64,000 nt of DNA from Paraplanobispora siamensis (GCF_016863175.1 NZ_BOOJ01000033.1:62001-126000); one strand, 5' to 3'; numbered from the stretch's first letter, positions 7,844-15,996 are shown. The notes: generated by a model not told the origin, from the letters alone. Made by a program: numbers and translations.

Positions 7844-8343
7844 GTCCGCTCCCTTTCGATCAGGTCGACGACCGCCTCCATGGCGGTGCCGACGGCCCGC
7901 TCGACGGTGGGACTCAGCCCCATCCGCTGCACGAGCGTCGCGGGTTCGCAGCCCACCAGCAGTATCCGCCCGGGCAGCCGGCCGAGCATGCCCATCAGGG
8001 ACAGGACGGCCTCCGGCTGCATGCCGTGGGCGTCGAGACCGGTCGGGGCCCCGGCCTCCAGTTCGATGACGGAGACCGTGCCGGGCGGGTCGCCCAGGCC
8101 GACCGCGTCAACCATGATCATCACGTCGTAGTCGCCGTCCACCGTGTCGTAGGCCAGGTGCATGCCGCGGATGCCGTAGTCCGCGACCCGCACCCCCGCC
8201 GGCAGCGCCAGGCCGGACAGCCGGTGGGCGACCTCCACCCCGAAGCCGTCGTCGCCGAGGAACACGTTGCCGACCCCGGCCACCAGGATCCGCGCGGCCG
8301 AGTTCCCTCCTGAATCCCGCGGGGGCGGGACGGCGGCGGTCAC
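7816..8343 (-). CDS. hydrogenase maturation endopeptidase (HyaD/HupD family)
   Basis: This 175-residue protein belongs to the nickel-dependent endopeptidases that remove the C-terminal peptide of the large subunit after nickel insertion. It shows GVGNVFLGDDGFG with the metal-binding acid, DYGIRGMHLAYD, VDAVGLGD and HGMQPEA. The start is GTG 8343, overlapping the preceding stop (GTGA). Its likely substrate is HhyL, which ends in a removable 22-residue extension after DPCLPCGVH. The first 20 residues before VAGVGN are a Pro/Ser-rich lead not typical of the family. Confidence 0.9.
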   Translation of the reverse strand: MTAAVPPPRDSGGNSAARILVAGVGNVFLGDDGFGVEVAHRLSGLALPAGVRVADYGIRGMHLAYDTVDGDYDVMIMVDAVGLGDPPGTVSVIELEAGAPTGLDAHGMQPEAVLSLMGMLGRLPGRILLVGCEPATLVQRMGLSPTVERAVGTAMEAVVDLIERERTCAWESRER

Positions 8344-9794
8344 AGCGGTTCCACCTCGTCCGGGGCGAAGTAGCGGAACCTGCCGTGGGCGGCGTAGGCG
8401 TCCTCCTCGCCGTCCCCGTCGAGCGCCACCGCCAGGTGCACGTCGCCGTCCACGTCGTGCAGCACCGCCGCCACGGTCGCCGTGCGCCCGGCCAGGAACA
8501 TGTCCTGGGCGTCGGCCCGGCGGCCGGGGCGCAGCCGTACCGGCGAGCCCTTCGCCACCCTGACCCCGGCCACGACCACGGCGTCGGTCTCCGGGGACAC
8601 CGAGGCGTCGGCACCCGGATCCCACCACGGCACCGCCGGCCGGCCGGTGACCTCCGGCCGCGACTCCCGCGACTCCCCGGTCACCTCCGGCCACGGCTCG
8701 TCCGGCCGCCCGGCCGGCTCCCGCGACCCGCCCGGCGGCTTCCGCTGCCGCCCGGTGACCGCGCGCAGGTCCCGCACCGCGCCGTGCAGCCGGGCCAGCG
8801 CCTCCGCGGGCAGGTGGTCCACCCGGTCGATCAGCTCGGCCGCGCGCGGGTCGGTGGCCCGGGCCTGCCGCTTCTCCTCCTCGGTGAGCGCCATCGTGCG
8901 CAGGGTGAGGATCTCGTCGATCTCGGTGCCGTCGAACAGCTCGCCCGGGCTCTCCTCGGCGACCGCCGGATAGTCGTAGAGGATGATCGGCGAGCAGAGC
9001 ACGGTGTCGCGCCGGCCGGGCTCGCCGACCAGCACCGGCCACATGCCCTCGTTGCGGCACGCGCGCGCCTGCGCCGCGGCCCACTCCGGGGGGTCCAGCG
9101 AGGACAGGAACCCGCCGGAGGTGATCGACAGCAGCGCGTGCGCGGCGATCAGCGCGCTCTTCAGCGCCTCAGGCCTGCTCCCTCCGGCCGCCTCCGGGGA
9201 GGCGTCCGCGGTGTTTGCCACGCACAGCCGCAACCGCAGCCCGCCGTACGGGCCGGGCAGGGGGTCGGCGCGCAGCAGCAGCTCACCGCGGAGCGGCAGG
9301 CGGCGGCGGACCAGCCGCGCCCCGTCGCCGCCCGGGATCGACTCCACGTCCACGCCGCCGGGCACCTCGAACGGCACCCGGTTGTCACCGGCGAGCAGGT
9401 CGGCCACCCGCAGCGCCGCGTCGACCTCCCGCTCGACCGCCTCATCCCAGGTGGTGTGCTCGGCGCCGGCCACCCGCAGCGACGGCACCGCCGTACCCAC
9501 GCCGTCCTGGACGACCCTCTCCTGAAGATGCAGGAACCGCAGCCGCACGTGGAGCACGGCCCCGGCCCGCGCCTCGGCGAGCAGTTCGGTCCGCGAGCGC
9601 GAGGACTCCCCGGGGCAGCCGGGCGGCGCCAGCACGCCCCACTGCCAGCGCACCCTGTTCTTGGCGGCCGAGGCGCGGTACGGGTAGAGCAGGTAACCCT
9701 CGTAGAGCACCGCGTCGGCGATCGCCCGGGCCTGCTCCGCTGTGGTGTTCATCTCAGGCCGTTCATCACGGTCGCCCATCTCGGGGTCGGTCAT
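8340..9794 (-). CDS. uncharacterised hydrogenase-operon protein
   Basis: I do not recognise a named domain in this product of up to 484 residues. The N-terminal half is soluble, mixed alpha/beta and rich in conserved-looking stretches (EGYLLYPYRASAAKNRVRWQWGV split by charged loops; CSPIILYDYPAVAEESPGELFD; EIDEILTLRTMALTEEEK). A Pro/Arg-rich linker follows at about 365-420, and the C-terminal region (about 430-484) contains GSPVRLRPGRRADAQDMFL and a short beta-rich end that could bind a partner. It has no cysteine motif typical of metal handling and no membrane segment. Four in-frame ATGs (including 9794 and 9752) leave the start uncertain. It is overlapped by the endopeptidase start (GTGA), so it belongs to the maturation operon and similar proteins accompany group 1h hydrogenases. 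Confidence 0.75.
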   Translation of the reverse strand: MTDPEMGDRDERPEMNTTAEQARAIADAVLYEGYLLYPYRASAAKNRVRWQWGVLAPPGCPGESSRSRTELLAEARAGAVLHVRLRFLHLQERVVQDGVGTAVPSLRVAGAEHTTWDEAVEREVDAALRVADLLAGDNRVPFEVPGGVDVESIPGGDGARLVRRRLPLRGELLLRADPLPGPYGGLRLRLCVANTADASPEAAGGSRPEALKSALIAAHALLSITSGGFLSSLDPPEWAAAQARACRNEGMWPVLVGEPGRRDTVLCSPIILYDYPAVAEESPGELFDGTEIDEILTLRTMALTEEEKRQARATDPRAAELIDRVDHLPAEALARLHGAVRDLRAVTGRQRKPPGGSREPAGRPDEPWPEVTGESRESRPEVTGRPAVPWWDPGADASVSPETDAVVVAGVRVAKGSPVRLRPGRRADAQDMFLAGRTATVAAVLHDVDGDVHLAVALDGDGEEDAYAAHGRFRYFAPDEVEPL

Positions 9795-9818
9795 CTCGGG
9801 CAGGTCATCTCGGGTCGT

Positions 9819-10445
9819 TCATTTCGCGCGGTCCACGGTGAGCTCCCACAGGGCGTGGTACAGGGTGGTCTGCGCCTCCTGGATGCGGTGCACCGAGGGG
9901 GACGGCACCGTGAACAGATAGTCCATGGCGTCGATCTCGGCCATCCTGCCGCCGTCGTAGCCGGCCAGGCCCACCGTGAGCATGCCGCGCCGGTCGGCCT
10001 CCTCGAAGGCCCGCAGCAGGTTCGCCGAGTTGCCGCTGGTCGACAGTCCCACCGCGATGTCCCGGGGGCGGCCGAAGGCGGCGATCTGCCGGGAGAACAC
10101 GACGTCGAAGCCGACGTCGTTGCTCAGCGCGGTGACGGCCGCGATGTCGTTGGTCAGGCACAGCGCGCCCCGGCCCGAGCCGAGGAACAGCGCCGCCAGG
10201 TCCTGGGCGTCGGTCGAGCTGCCGCCGTTGCCGAAGGCCAGCAGCCGCCCGCCGGCGGCGAACCGCTCGGCCATCCGGTCCGCGCACTCCGGCAGGCGCC
10301 GCCCCTCGCGCTCCAGCACGAGCGCGCGCAGTTCGGCGGTCTCGCGCACCTTGGCCTCGGTGGACCGGCACACCTCCTCCAGCACGTCCGCCGCCGTGGC
10401 GGAGTCGCCGGAGGACAGGAACGGGTAGAGGGAGTCCAGGCTCAT
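9819..10445 (-). CDS. SIS-domain phosphosugar isomerase-like protein (GmhA-like), first copy
   Basis: The 208-residue protein is a single SIS domain of the GmhA/DiaA type, which binds phosphosugars such as sedoheptulose 7-phosphate. The phosphate loops FGNGGSSTDAQDLA and LSTSGNSANLL are intact, and the C-terminal helix HRIQEAQTTLYHALWEL matches the family. The ATG at 10445 overlaps the stop of the HypC-like gene (ATGA), so it is translated as part of the maturation operon. Why a sugar isomerase fold is needed for hydrogenase is not known to me. A structural or ligand-precursor role is inference. Confidence 0.88.
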   Translation of the reverse strand: MSLDSLYPFLSSGDSATAADVLEEVCRSTEAKVRETAELRALVLEREGRRLPECADRMAERFAAGGRLLAFGNGGSSTDAQDLAALFLGSGRGALCLTNDIAAVTALSNDVGFDVVFSRQIAAFGRPRDIAVGLSTSGNSANLLRAFEEADRRGMLTVGLAGYDGGRMAEIDAMDYLFTVPSPSVHRIQEAQTTLYHALWELTVDRAK

Positions 10446-10663
10446 GGCGCACCGTCCCCCGGTCGGTGGAGTACGGCCAGCGCCTCGCGGGCGTGCACCA
10501 GGACGGTGTCGCCGGCCCGGGCCTCGACCAGGGCGACGCTCACCTCCTCCCGGCCGCCGCCGGCGTCGACCAGCGCGAGATCGTCGTCGAGCAACCGCAC
10601 GACGACGACCGGGACCGCCGTGTCGGAGCAGGTGACGCAGGTCTCACCGGAGCAGTCGCTCAT
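10442..10663 (-). CDS. HypC/HupF-family small chaperone, second copy
   Basis: The 73-residue protein is a short beta-barrel of the HypC/HybG/HupF type, with VPVVVVRLLDDDLALVDAGG and a central GDTVLVHAREALAVL. It lacks the Met-Cys start of HypC. Instead cysteines occur at 4, 9 and 12 (ETCVTCSDTAVP), so the working Cys would be internal. It is coupled by 4-base overlaps to SIS genes on both sides. A specialised scaffold or adaptor for the SIS partners is possible; redundancy with HypC is less likely because the N-terminus differs. Confidence 0.82.
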   Translation of the reverse strand: MSDCSGETCVTCSDTAVPVVVVRLLDDDLALVDAGGGREEVSVALVEARAGDTVLVHAREALAVLHRPGDGAP

Positions 10664-11247
10664 CGCAGGGCTCCCGGGCGCTCGAGGAAGACGTGCACCA
10701 GCTCCCACAGCACGTGGTAGACGGTCACGTGGATCTCCTTGACCACGCGGGGGTCGCCGGAGGCGGCCAGCAGCAGGTGGTCGGCCGACCCCGAGGCGGC
10801 GATGGCGCCGCCGTCCCCGCCGGCCAGCGCGACGCGTAACAGGCCGATGTCGCCCGCCTGTTTGAGCCCGCGCAGGACGTTCTCGCACCGGCCGTCGGCG
10901 GAGATCGCCAGCGCGATGTCGACCGGCTCGGCCAGGTGGCGGATCTGGTGGGCGAAGGCGTCGGTCAGCCCGGTGCCGGTGAGCGTGGCCACGTCGGAGG
11001 CCAGCGAGATCGCCGGAAGCGCGCGCTTGCCGACGATCACCGGGTGGACGAACTCGACCGCCACGTGCTGGGCGTCGGTGCTCGCCGTACCGCTGCCGAA
11101 GGCGAGCAGCTTGCCGCCGCGCTGGAAACGGGCGGCCATGGCCTGGCAGGCGCGGGCCACGTCGGCCGCCTGTCCGGCGAGGTCCTCCAGCGGTGCGGCC
11201 CGGCGCCGTGCCAGCTCCGTGACAGTGACGCGGTGCGATGGTGACAT
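10660..11247 (-). CDS. SIS-domain protein, second copy with altered sugar loop
   Basis: This 195-residue SIS protein is a diverged paralogue of the 9819-10445 product (FGSGTASTDAQHVA; TVYHVLWELVHVFLE). The serine-rich phosphate loop, STSGNS in the first copy, reads SADGRC here, so sugar-phosphate binding may be lost or changed. ATG 11247 has GGAAGG at proper spacing; an in-frame GTG at 11256 is the alternative. It is the first gene of the maturation operon. The start codon lies inside the dyad GTGACA-N4-TGTCAC at 11241-11256, which suggests direct repression. Confidence 0.86.
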   Translation of the reverse strand: MSPSHRVTVTELARRRAAPLEDLAGQAADVARACQAMAARFQRGGKLLAFGSGTASTDAQHVAVEFVHPVIVGKRALPAISLASDVATLTGTGLTDAFAHQIRHLAEPVDIALAISADGRCENVLRGLKQAGDIGLLRVALAGGDGGAIAASGSADHLLLAASGDPRVVKEIHVTVYHVLWELVHVFLERPGALR

Positions 11248-11256
11248 GAGTGTCAC
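11241..11256. promoter_or_regulatory. GACA-N4-TGTC dyad over the start of the maturation operon
   Basis: The sequence GTGACATGAGTGTCAC is a 6-bp inverted repeat with a 4-bp centre, overlapping the ATG of the second SIS gene. The same GACA-N4-TGTC core occurs at 11648-11659 and 13077-13088. The XRE regulators encoded at 11267 and 12525 are candidates to bind it. Confidence 0.55.
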
Positions 11257-11266
11257 CTTCCATTCC

Positions 11267-11644
11267 TCAGCGTGTCCGCGCCTCGCTCGGGACGGCGAAG
11301 CCGGCGGCCGGGGAACCGAGGATCCCCGACCCGTTCACCGGGAGCTGCGGCTGGTCGGCGGGTGTGGCGGGGTCGGGCTGCCATGCCGACGGATCGTGGG
11401 TGAGTCCCAGCAGGTAGGTGACGGTGCAGCCGAGGACGTCGGCGAGGTCGGGCAGCAGGCCGAGGTCCAGCCCGTGGCCGTGCTCCATGGCGCTCAGCGT
11501 CCGGTTGGTCGTCGGATTGCCGCGCCCCTGCAGACGCGTGGCGACCTCGTGCTGGGTGAGCCCCAGTGCGAGCCGCCTACCGCGCAGGCGCTGCGCGCAC
11601 ATCCAATGGCGTTCTCGGACCGGGTCTGGTCGGTGAGAGTTCAT
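11267..11644 (-). CDS. XRE-family regulator of the hydrogenase locus
   Basis: The 125-residue protein has a Cro/CI-type helix-turn-helix at about 22-78 (RLALGLTQHEVATRLQGRG, NRTLSAMEHGHGLDLGLLPDLADVLGCTVTYLLGL) and a short Pro-rich tail. Start ATG 11644 follows GAGGTGTCGGG. It is upstream of, and codirectional with, the maturation operon. Its own promoter region carries two copies of the GACA-N4-TGTC dyad, one of which touches the ribosome site, consistent with autoregulation. The signal it senses is unknown. Confidence 0.85.
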   Translation of the reverse strand: MNSHRPDPVRERHWMCAQRLRGRRLALGLTQHEVATRLQGRGNPTTNRTLSAMEHGHGLDLGLLPDLADVLGCTVTYLLGLTHDPSAWQPDPATPADQPQLPVNGSGILGSPAAGFAVPSEARTR

Positions 11645-11647
11645 CCC

Positions 11648-11681
11648 GACACCTCTGTCCGTGGGAGAAGCCACAAGTGTC
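11648..11681. promoter_or_regulatory. two GACA-N4-TGTC dyads upstream of XRE gene
   Basis: GACACCTCTGTC at 11648-11659 is a perfect core match. GCCACAAGTGTC at 11670-11681 differs at one position and shares nine bases with the 13077 site on the other strand. Centres are 22 bp apart, two helical turns. Confidence 0.55.
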
Positions 11682-11874
11682 CACCCGGTTACGGACGGCG
11701 TCAATCGGTGTTGAAAGGAAGTTGGCGCCCAGGTCAGGGGATCAAGGACAACCCATCACGGATGGGGCGGCAGCCGCTGCGAGGCCGGGAAACGGGCCTT
11801 CCGGCAGCCTCCGTGAGCGGCCTCCGCGGGCGGCTTGCGCGGGCGGCTTGCGCGGGCCGCGGCCGCGGGGGCCT

Positions 11875-12426
11875 TCAGCCCCCGGGAGCCCCGGGAACCG
11901 ACAGGTCGATCTCGACCTCCACCTCGACGGCGTCGGCCAGTTTGAGCGCGCCGAAGAACGCCGAATACGGCTTGACGCCGTACTCGGACTGCACGATCCT
12001 GCCGGTCGCGCGGTAACGGCCGCCGCCCAGGTGGGCGACCTCCAGGCGGAGCGGGCGCTCGCGGCCCAGCAGCGCGAGCGTCCCGGTGACGGTTCCGCCG
12101 CCGTCGGCGCCGGGGGTGACCTCGGCGGAGGTGAACGTGGCCTCCGGCCGCCGGTCGGAGTCCAGCAGCCGGCGGGCCGTGGCGGCGATCTCCTGCTTCT
12201 CGCGCTCGCTCAGCGGTTTGACCCCGCCGGTGCCCGCCACGACCCGCAGCGAGCCGGTGTCGGCGGTGACGGTGATCGTGCTCGCCGCCGGGTCCTCGGC
12301 CACGACGGCCTCCCCGGACCAGCGGGTCACCTCGATGGTCAGGTCGTGGCCGGCCTGGGCGGCCAGGCCCTGCCGGGAGGTGCGCAGGATCAGCGTGCCG
12401 CGGGCGGGACCGACGGATATCGCCAT
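11875..12426 (-). CDS. YceI-family lipid-binding protein
   Basis: The 183-residue protein is a YceI-type beta-barrel lipocalin, which binds polyisoprenoid or quinone-like lipids. Family features are AGHDLTIEVTRWSG near the start, the EATFTSAEV strand and GTLALLGRERPLRLEV, with SEYGVKPYSAFFGALKLADAVEVEV at the end. There is no signal peptide with the chosen ATG (12426), so it should be cytoplasmic. It is convergent with nothing and follows the 12525 regulator on the same strand. A role in carrying a quinone for the hydrogenase electron chain is speculative. Confidence 0.88.
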   Translation of the reverse strand: MAISVGPARGTLILRTSRQGLAAQAGHDLTIEVTRWSGEAVVAEDPAASTITVTADTGSLRVVAGTGGVKPLSEREKQEIAATARRLLDSDRRPEATFTSAEVTPGADGGGTVTGTLALLGRERPLRLEVAHLGGGRYRATGRIVQSEYGVKPYSAFFGALKLADAVEVEVEIDLSVPGAPGG

Positions 12427-12524
12427 ACGGGCACCGTACGGAACAGGGCCCCCCGAGGGAAGGACCGGGCCGGAGGCCGGAGCGGAGGTCGGGGCAGGGG
12501 TCGGGGCGGAGGTCGGGGCAGGGG

Positions 12525-13037
12525 TCAGGGCAGGGGGATGTCGCCGAAGCGTTCGCGGATGCGGCGCAGGTCGCGCAGACGCGGCTCGGTCTCCCCGCCG
12601 AGCCACCTGCTCACGGTCCTGACCGAGACGCCGAGCTGGCGGGCCGCGGCCTCCTGGGTGAGACCCTCCCTGCGCAGGGTGTCGGACATCCACTCGGCGA
12701 ACGTGCGCGGCGCGGAGCCGGCCGGGGAGGGGACCGCCGCCGGGCCGGGCCGCTCGCCGTCGGAGTGCAGAACGTCCACCTCGACGTCCTGCGGGAAAAT
12801 GCGAATGGATATCTGAATAGTGCCCTCGGGGCCGGCCGCGTGGAGCAGCGCGCGAAATACCCGCTGGGTGAGAGAGCGATTCTCGTTCTCGGGGAGCGAA
12901 GAATCGGCGAGTCCGCGACGGACGAATTCCTGGATTTCCGGAATCGAGGATGGGCGGGCCGGGAAAATCCTGGATAGCACGACGACCGGGAGCACCTCGA
13001 TCGGGTTCTCCAGCGGCATGTCCGGAGGGTCGATCAC
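12525..13037 (-). CDS. XRE-family regulator divergent from hydrogenase structural genes
   Basis: In this 170-residue protein the helix-turn-helix is C-terminal (about 118-152, GLTQEAAARQLGVSVRTVSR). The first 90 residues form an uncharacterised domain with IPEIQEFVRRGLADSSLP and TIQISIRIFPQDVEVDVL. Start is uncertain: GTG 13037 has GAGGAG about 12 nt upstream, while ATG 13019 lacks a good site. It is divergent from hhyS with 144 bp between, containing the dyad at 13077-13088, so it is the obvious candidate regulator of the structural operon. Confidence 0.78.
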   Translation of the reverse strand: MIDPPDMPLENPIEVLPVVVLSRIFPARPSSIPEIQEFVRRGLADSSLPENENRSLTQRVFRALLHAAGPEGTIQISIRIFPQDVEVDVLHSDGERPGPAAVPSPAGSAPRTFAEWMSDTLRREGLTQEAAARQLGVSVRTVSRWLGGETEPRLRDLRRIRERFGDIPLP

Positions 13038-13076
13038 CCGATCAGAGTACTCCTCACATCGGCGACATATTCATCT

Positions 13077-13088
13077 GACACTTGTGTC
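13077..13088. promoter_or_regulatory. GACA-N4-TGTC dyad in hhyS promoter region
   Basis: GACACTTGTGTC is a perfect 5-bp inverted repeat around TT. It lies between the divergent XRE gene (start 13037) and hhyS (start 13182). The core is shared with the maturation-operon and XRE promoters. Confidence 0.6.
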
Positions 13089-13181
13089 CGGCCATTATTG
13101 GAATATGCTTGCCGCCGTCGCCGTACGGATTTAACGTTCTCCCGTGGCCGACGAAATTAATTTCCCGCGAGGAGGTCACCG

Positions 13182-14225
13182 ATGGCGGAGGCGGATACCG
13201 ATCAGGTGATCCACATTCTCTGGATGAACGGTGGCCTCAGCTGCGACGGGGACTCCGTCGCGTTGACCGCGGCCACCCAGCCGAGCATCGAGGAGATCGC
13301 GCTGGGCGCCCTCCCCGGGCTGCCGAAGATCGCGATGCACTGGCCGCTGATCGACTTCGAGTGCGGGCCCGAGCAGGGCGCCGACAACTTCATCGAGTGG
13401 TGGCACAAGGCCGATCGCGGGGAGCTGGAGCCGTTCGTCCTGGTGGTCGAGGGGTCCATCCCCAACGAGGCCATCAAGTCCGAGGGCTACTGGTGCGGGT
13501 TCGGCAACAACCCGGCCACCGGCCAGCCGATGACCACCAGCGAGTGGCTCGACCGCCTGGCGCCCAAGGCCCTGGCGGTCCTGGCGGTGGGCACCTGCGC
13601 CACCTACGGCGGCATCCACGCGATGGCCGGCAACCCCACCGGCGCCATGGGCGTGCCCGACTATCTCGGCTGGGAGTGGCGCTCCAAGGCCGGCATCCCG
13701 ATCGTGTGCGTGCCGGGCTGCCCGATCCACCCCGACAACCTGTCCGAGACGATCCTGTACCTGCTGTACCAGGCCGCCGGGCAGGCGCCGATGATCCCGC
13801 TGGACGAGGCGCTGCGGCCCACCTGGCTGTTCGGCGCCACCGTGCACGAGGGCTGCGACCGGGCCGGCTACTACGAGCAGGGCGAGTTCGCCAAGGAGTA
13901 CGACTCGCCCAAGTGCCTGGTCAAGCTGGGCTGCTGGGGACCGGTGGTCAAGTGCAACGTGCCCAAGCGCGGCTGGATCAACGGCGTCGGCGGGTGCCCC
14001 AACGTCGGCGGCATCTGCATCGCCTGCACCATGCCCGGCTTCCCGGACAAGTTCATGCCGTTCATGGACGAGCCGCCCGGAGCCAACGTCTCGACCGTGG
14101 CCAGCACCATGTACGGCACGGTCATCCGAGCACTCCGCGGCGTCACCATGCGCACCGTGGACGAGGAGCCCAAATGGCGCCGCAAGGGCGACGACCTTCT
14201 GAGCGGCTACAAGAGCACGTGGTGA
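13182..14225 (+). CDS. hhyS: group 1h [NiFe]-hydrogenase small subunit
   Basis: The 347-residue small subunit carries the electron-transfer iron-sulfur clusters of a high-affinity, oxygen-tolerant uptake hydrogenase. It has no Tat signal peptide, as expected for group 1h (formerly group 5) enzymes. The proximal-cluster motif reads SCDGD (C21, D24), the 3Cys-1Asp ligation known for actinobacterial-type hydrogenases. Further ligands are in GTCATYGG, PGCPIHPDN, HEGCDRAGYY, CLVKLGCWGPVVKCN, GGCPNVGGICIACTMPGF. A strong GAGGAGGTCACCG site precedes the ATG. It is cotranscribed with hhyL (4 bp gap). Confidence 0.96.
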   Translation: MAEADTDQVIHILWMNGGLSCDGDSVALTAATQPSIEEIALGALPGLPKIAMHWPLIDFECGPEQGADNFIEWWHKADRGELEPFVLVVEGSIPNEAIKSEGYWCGFGNNPATGQPMTTSEWLDRLAPKALAVLAVGTCATYGGIHAMAGNPTGAMGVPDYLGWEWRSKAGIPIVCVPGCPIHPDNLSETILYLLYQAAGQAPMIPLDEALRPTWLFGATVHEGCDRAGYYEQGEFAKEYDSPKCLVKLGCWGPVVKCNVPKRGWINGVGGCPNVGGICIACTMPGFPDKFMPFMDEPPGANVSTVASTMYGTVIRALRGVTMRTVDEEPKWRRKGDDLLSGYKSTW

Positions 14226-14229
14226 CACC

Positions 14230-15996
14230 ATGACCAGTTCGAAGGACGACAACCTGGTCGAGATGTCCTGGGACCCGATCACCAGGATCGTCGGCAGCCT
14301 CGGCATCTACACGAAGATCGACTTCGCTCAGAAGCAGGTCGTCGAGTGTCACAGCACCTCGTCGATCTTCCGCGGCTACAGCATATTCATGAAGGGCAAG
14401 GACCCCCGCGACGCCCACTTCATCACCAGCCGGATCTGCGGGATCTGCGGCGACAACCACGCCACCTGCTCGGTCTACGCGCAGAACATGGCGTACGGCG
14501 TGCGCCCCCCGCACCTCGGCGAGTGGATCCTCAACCTGGGCGAGGCCGCCGAGTACATGTTCGACCACAACATCTTCCAGGAGAACCTGGTCGGGGTCGA
14601 CTACTGCGAGCGGATGGTCGCCGAGACCAACCCCGGCGTGCTGGAGCTGGCCAACCGGACCGAGTCGCCGCACGCCGGCGCGCACGGCTACCGGACCATC
14701 GGCGACATCATGCGCTCGCTCAACCCGCTGGAGGGCGAGTTCTACCGGGAGGCGCTGCAGGTCAGCCGCTACACCCGGGAGATGTTCTGCCTGATGGAGG
14801 GCAGGCACGTCCACCCCTCGACGCTCTACCCCGGAGGGGTGGGGACCGTCGCCACGGTGCAGCTGTTCACCGACTACCTGACCCGGCTCATGCGCTACGT
14901 GGAGTTCATGAAGAAGGTCGTGCCCATGCACGACGACCTGTTCGACTTCTTCTACGAGGCCCTGCCCGGCTACGAGAACGTCGGCCGGCGCCGGGTCCTG
15001 CTGGGCTGCTGGGGAAGCCTGAACGACCCCGCCCACTGCGACTTCACCTACGAGAACATGAACGCCTGGGGCCGCAAGATGTTCGTCACGCCCGGCGTCG
15101 TGGTGGACGGCAAGCTGCTCACCACCGGCCTGGTCGACATCAACCTGGGCATCCGCATCCTTCTGGGCCACTCGTTCTACGAGGACTGGGAGGACCAGGA
15201 GATGTTCGTCACCCGCGACCCGCTGGGCAACCCGGTGGACCGCAGGCACCCGTGGAACCAGCACACCATCCCCCGGCCGGCCAAGCGCGACTTCGACGAC
15301 AAGTACTCCTGGACCATGTCGCCGCGCTGGTTCGACGGCACCGACCACCTGGCGCTGGACACCGGGGGCGGGCCGCTGGCCCGGCTGTGGACGACCGCGC
15401 TGGCCGGGCTGGTGCAGACCGACTACATCAGGGCCACCGGCAACAGCGTGCAGATCACCCTGCCGCGCACCGTGGCCAGGCCGGAGACGACCTTCGAGTG
15501 GAAGATCCCCCGGTGGAGCAACGCCCTGGAGCGCAACCGGGCCCGCACCTACTTCCAGGCCTACTCCGCCGCGCTCGCGCTGACCTTCTGCCAGAAGGCG
15601 CTGGCCGAGATCCGCAGCGGCAACACCAGGACGTGGGAGCCGTTCACGGTGCCCGACGACGCGGTCAGCTGCGGCTTCACCGAGGCGGTACGCGGCGTGC
15701 TGTCCCACCACATGGTCATCAGGGACGGGCGGATCGCCAACTACCACCCCTACCCGCCGACCCCGTGGAACGGCAGCGTCCGCGACAGCTTCGGCACCCC
15801 CGGCCCCTACGAGGACGCCGTCCAGAACACTCCGATCTTCGAGGAGAACCCGCCGGACAACTTCAAGGGCATCGACATCATGCGGGCGGTGCGCAGCTTC
15901 GACCCCTGCCTGCCCTGCGGCGTGCACATGTCGCTGGGCACCGGCAAGGTGCTGCGCAAACTGCACACCCCCCACGCCTTCAACGCCGAGTACTGA
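14230..15996 (+). CDS. hhyL: group 1h [NiFe]-hydrogenase large subunit
   Basis: The 588-residue large subunit holds the NiFe active site. L1 motif RICGICGDNH gives C70 and C73; L2 motif DPCLPCGVH gives C560 and C563, with H566 as the probable cleavage residue. The 22 residues after H566 would be removed by the endopeptidase encoded at 7816-8343. Sequence and lack of export signal on its partner fit the HhyL/HucL type that oxidises atmospheric H2 during starvation or sporulation. Its stop overlaps the next gene (TGATG). Confidence 0.97.
   Translation: MTSSKDDNLVEMSWDPITRIVGSLGIYTKIDFAQKQVVECHSTSSIFRGYSIFMKGKDPRDAHFITSRICGICGDNHATCSVYAQNMAYGVRPPHLGEWILNLGEAAEYMFDHNIFQENLVGVDYCERMVAETNPGVLELANRTESPHAGAHGYRTIGDIMRSLNPLEGEFYREALQVSRYTREMFCLMEGRHVHPSTLYPGGVGTVATVQLFTDYLTRLMRYVEFMKKVVPMHDDLFDFFYEALPGYENVGRRRVLLGCWGSLNDPAHCDFTYENMNAWGRKMFVTPGVVVDGKLLTTGLVDINLGIRILLGHSFYEDWEDQEMFVTRDPLGNPVDRRHPWNQHTIPRPAKRDFDDKYSWTMSPRWFDGTDHLALDTGGGPLARLWTTALAGLVQTDYIRATGNSVQITLPRTVARPETTFEWKIPRWSNALERNRARTYFQAYSAALALTFCQKALAEIRSGNTRTWEPFTVPDDAVSCGFTEAVRGVLSHHMVIRDGRIANYHPYPPTPWNGSVRDSFGTPGPYEDAVQNTPIFEENPPDNFKGIDIMRAVRSFDPCLPCGVHMSLGTGKVLRKLHTPHAFNAEY

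Noticed and set aside
8385-10742. 785-codon plus-strand ORF opposite the maturation operon
   Set aside because: Antisense shadow; all operon genes on the other strand show conserved motifs and coupled starts.
14346-15993. Long second-frame ORF across hhyL
   Set aside because: It is a shadow frame of the hydrogenase large subunit; only its distal part from 15996 is a real gene.
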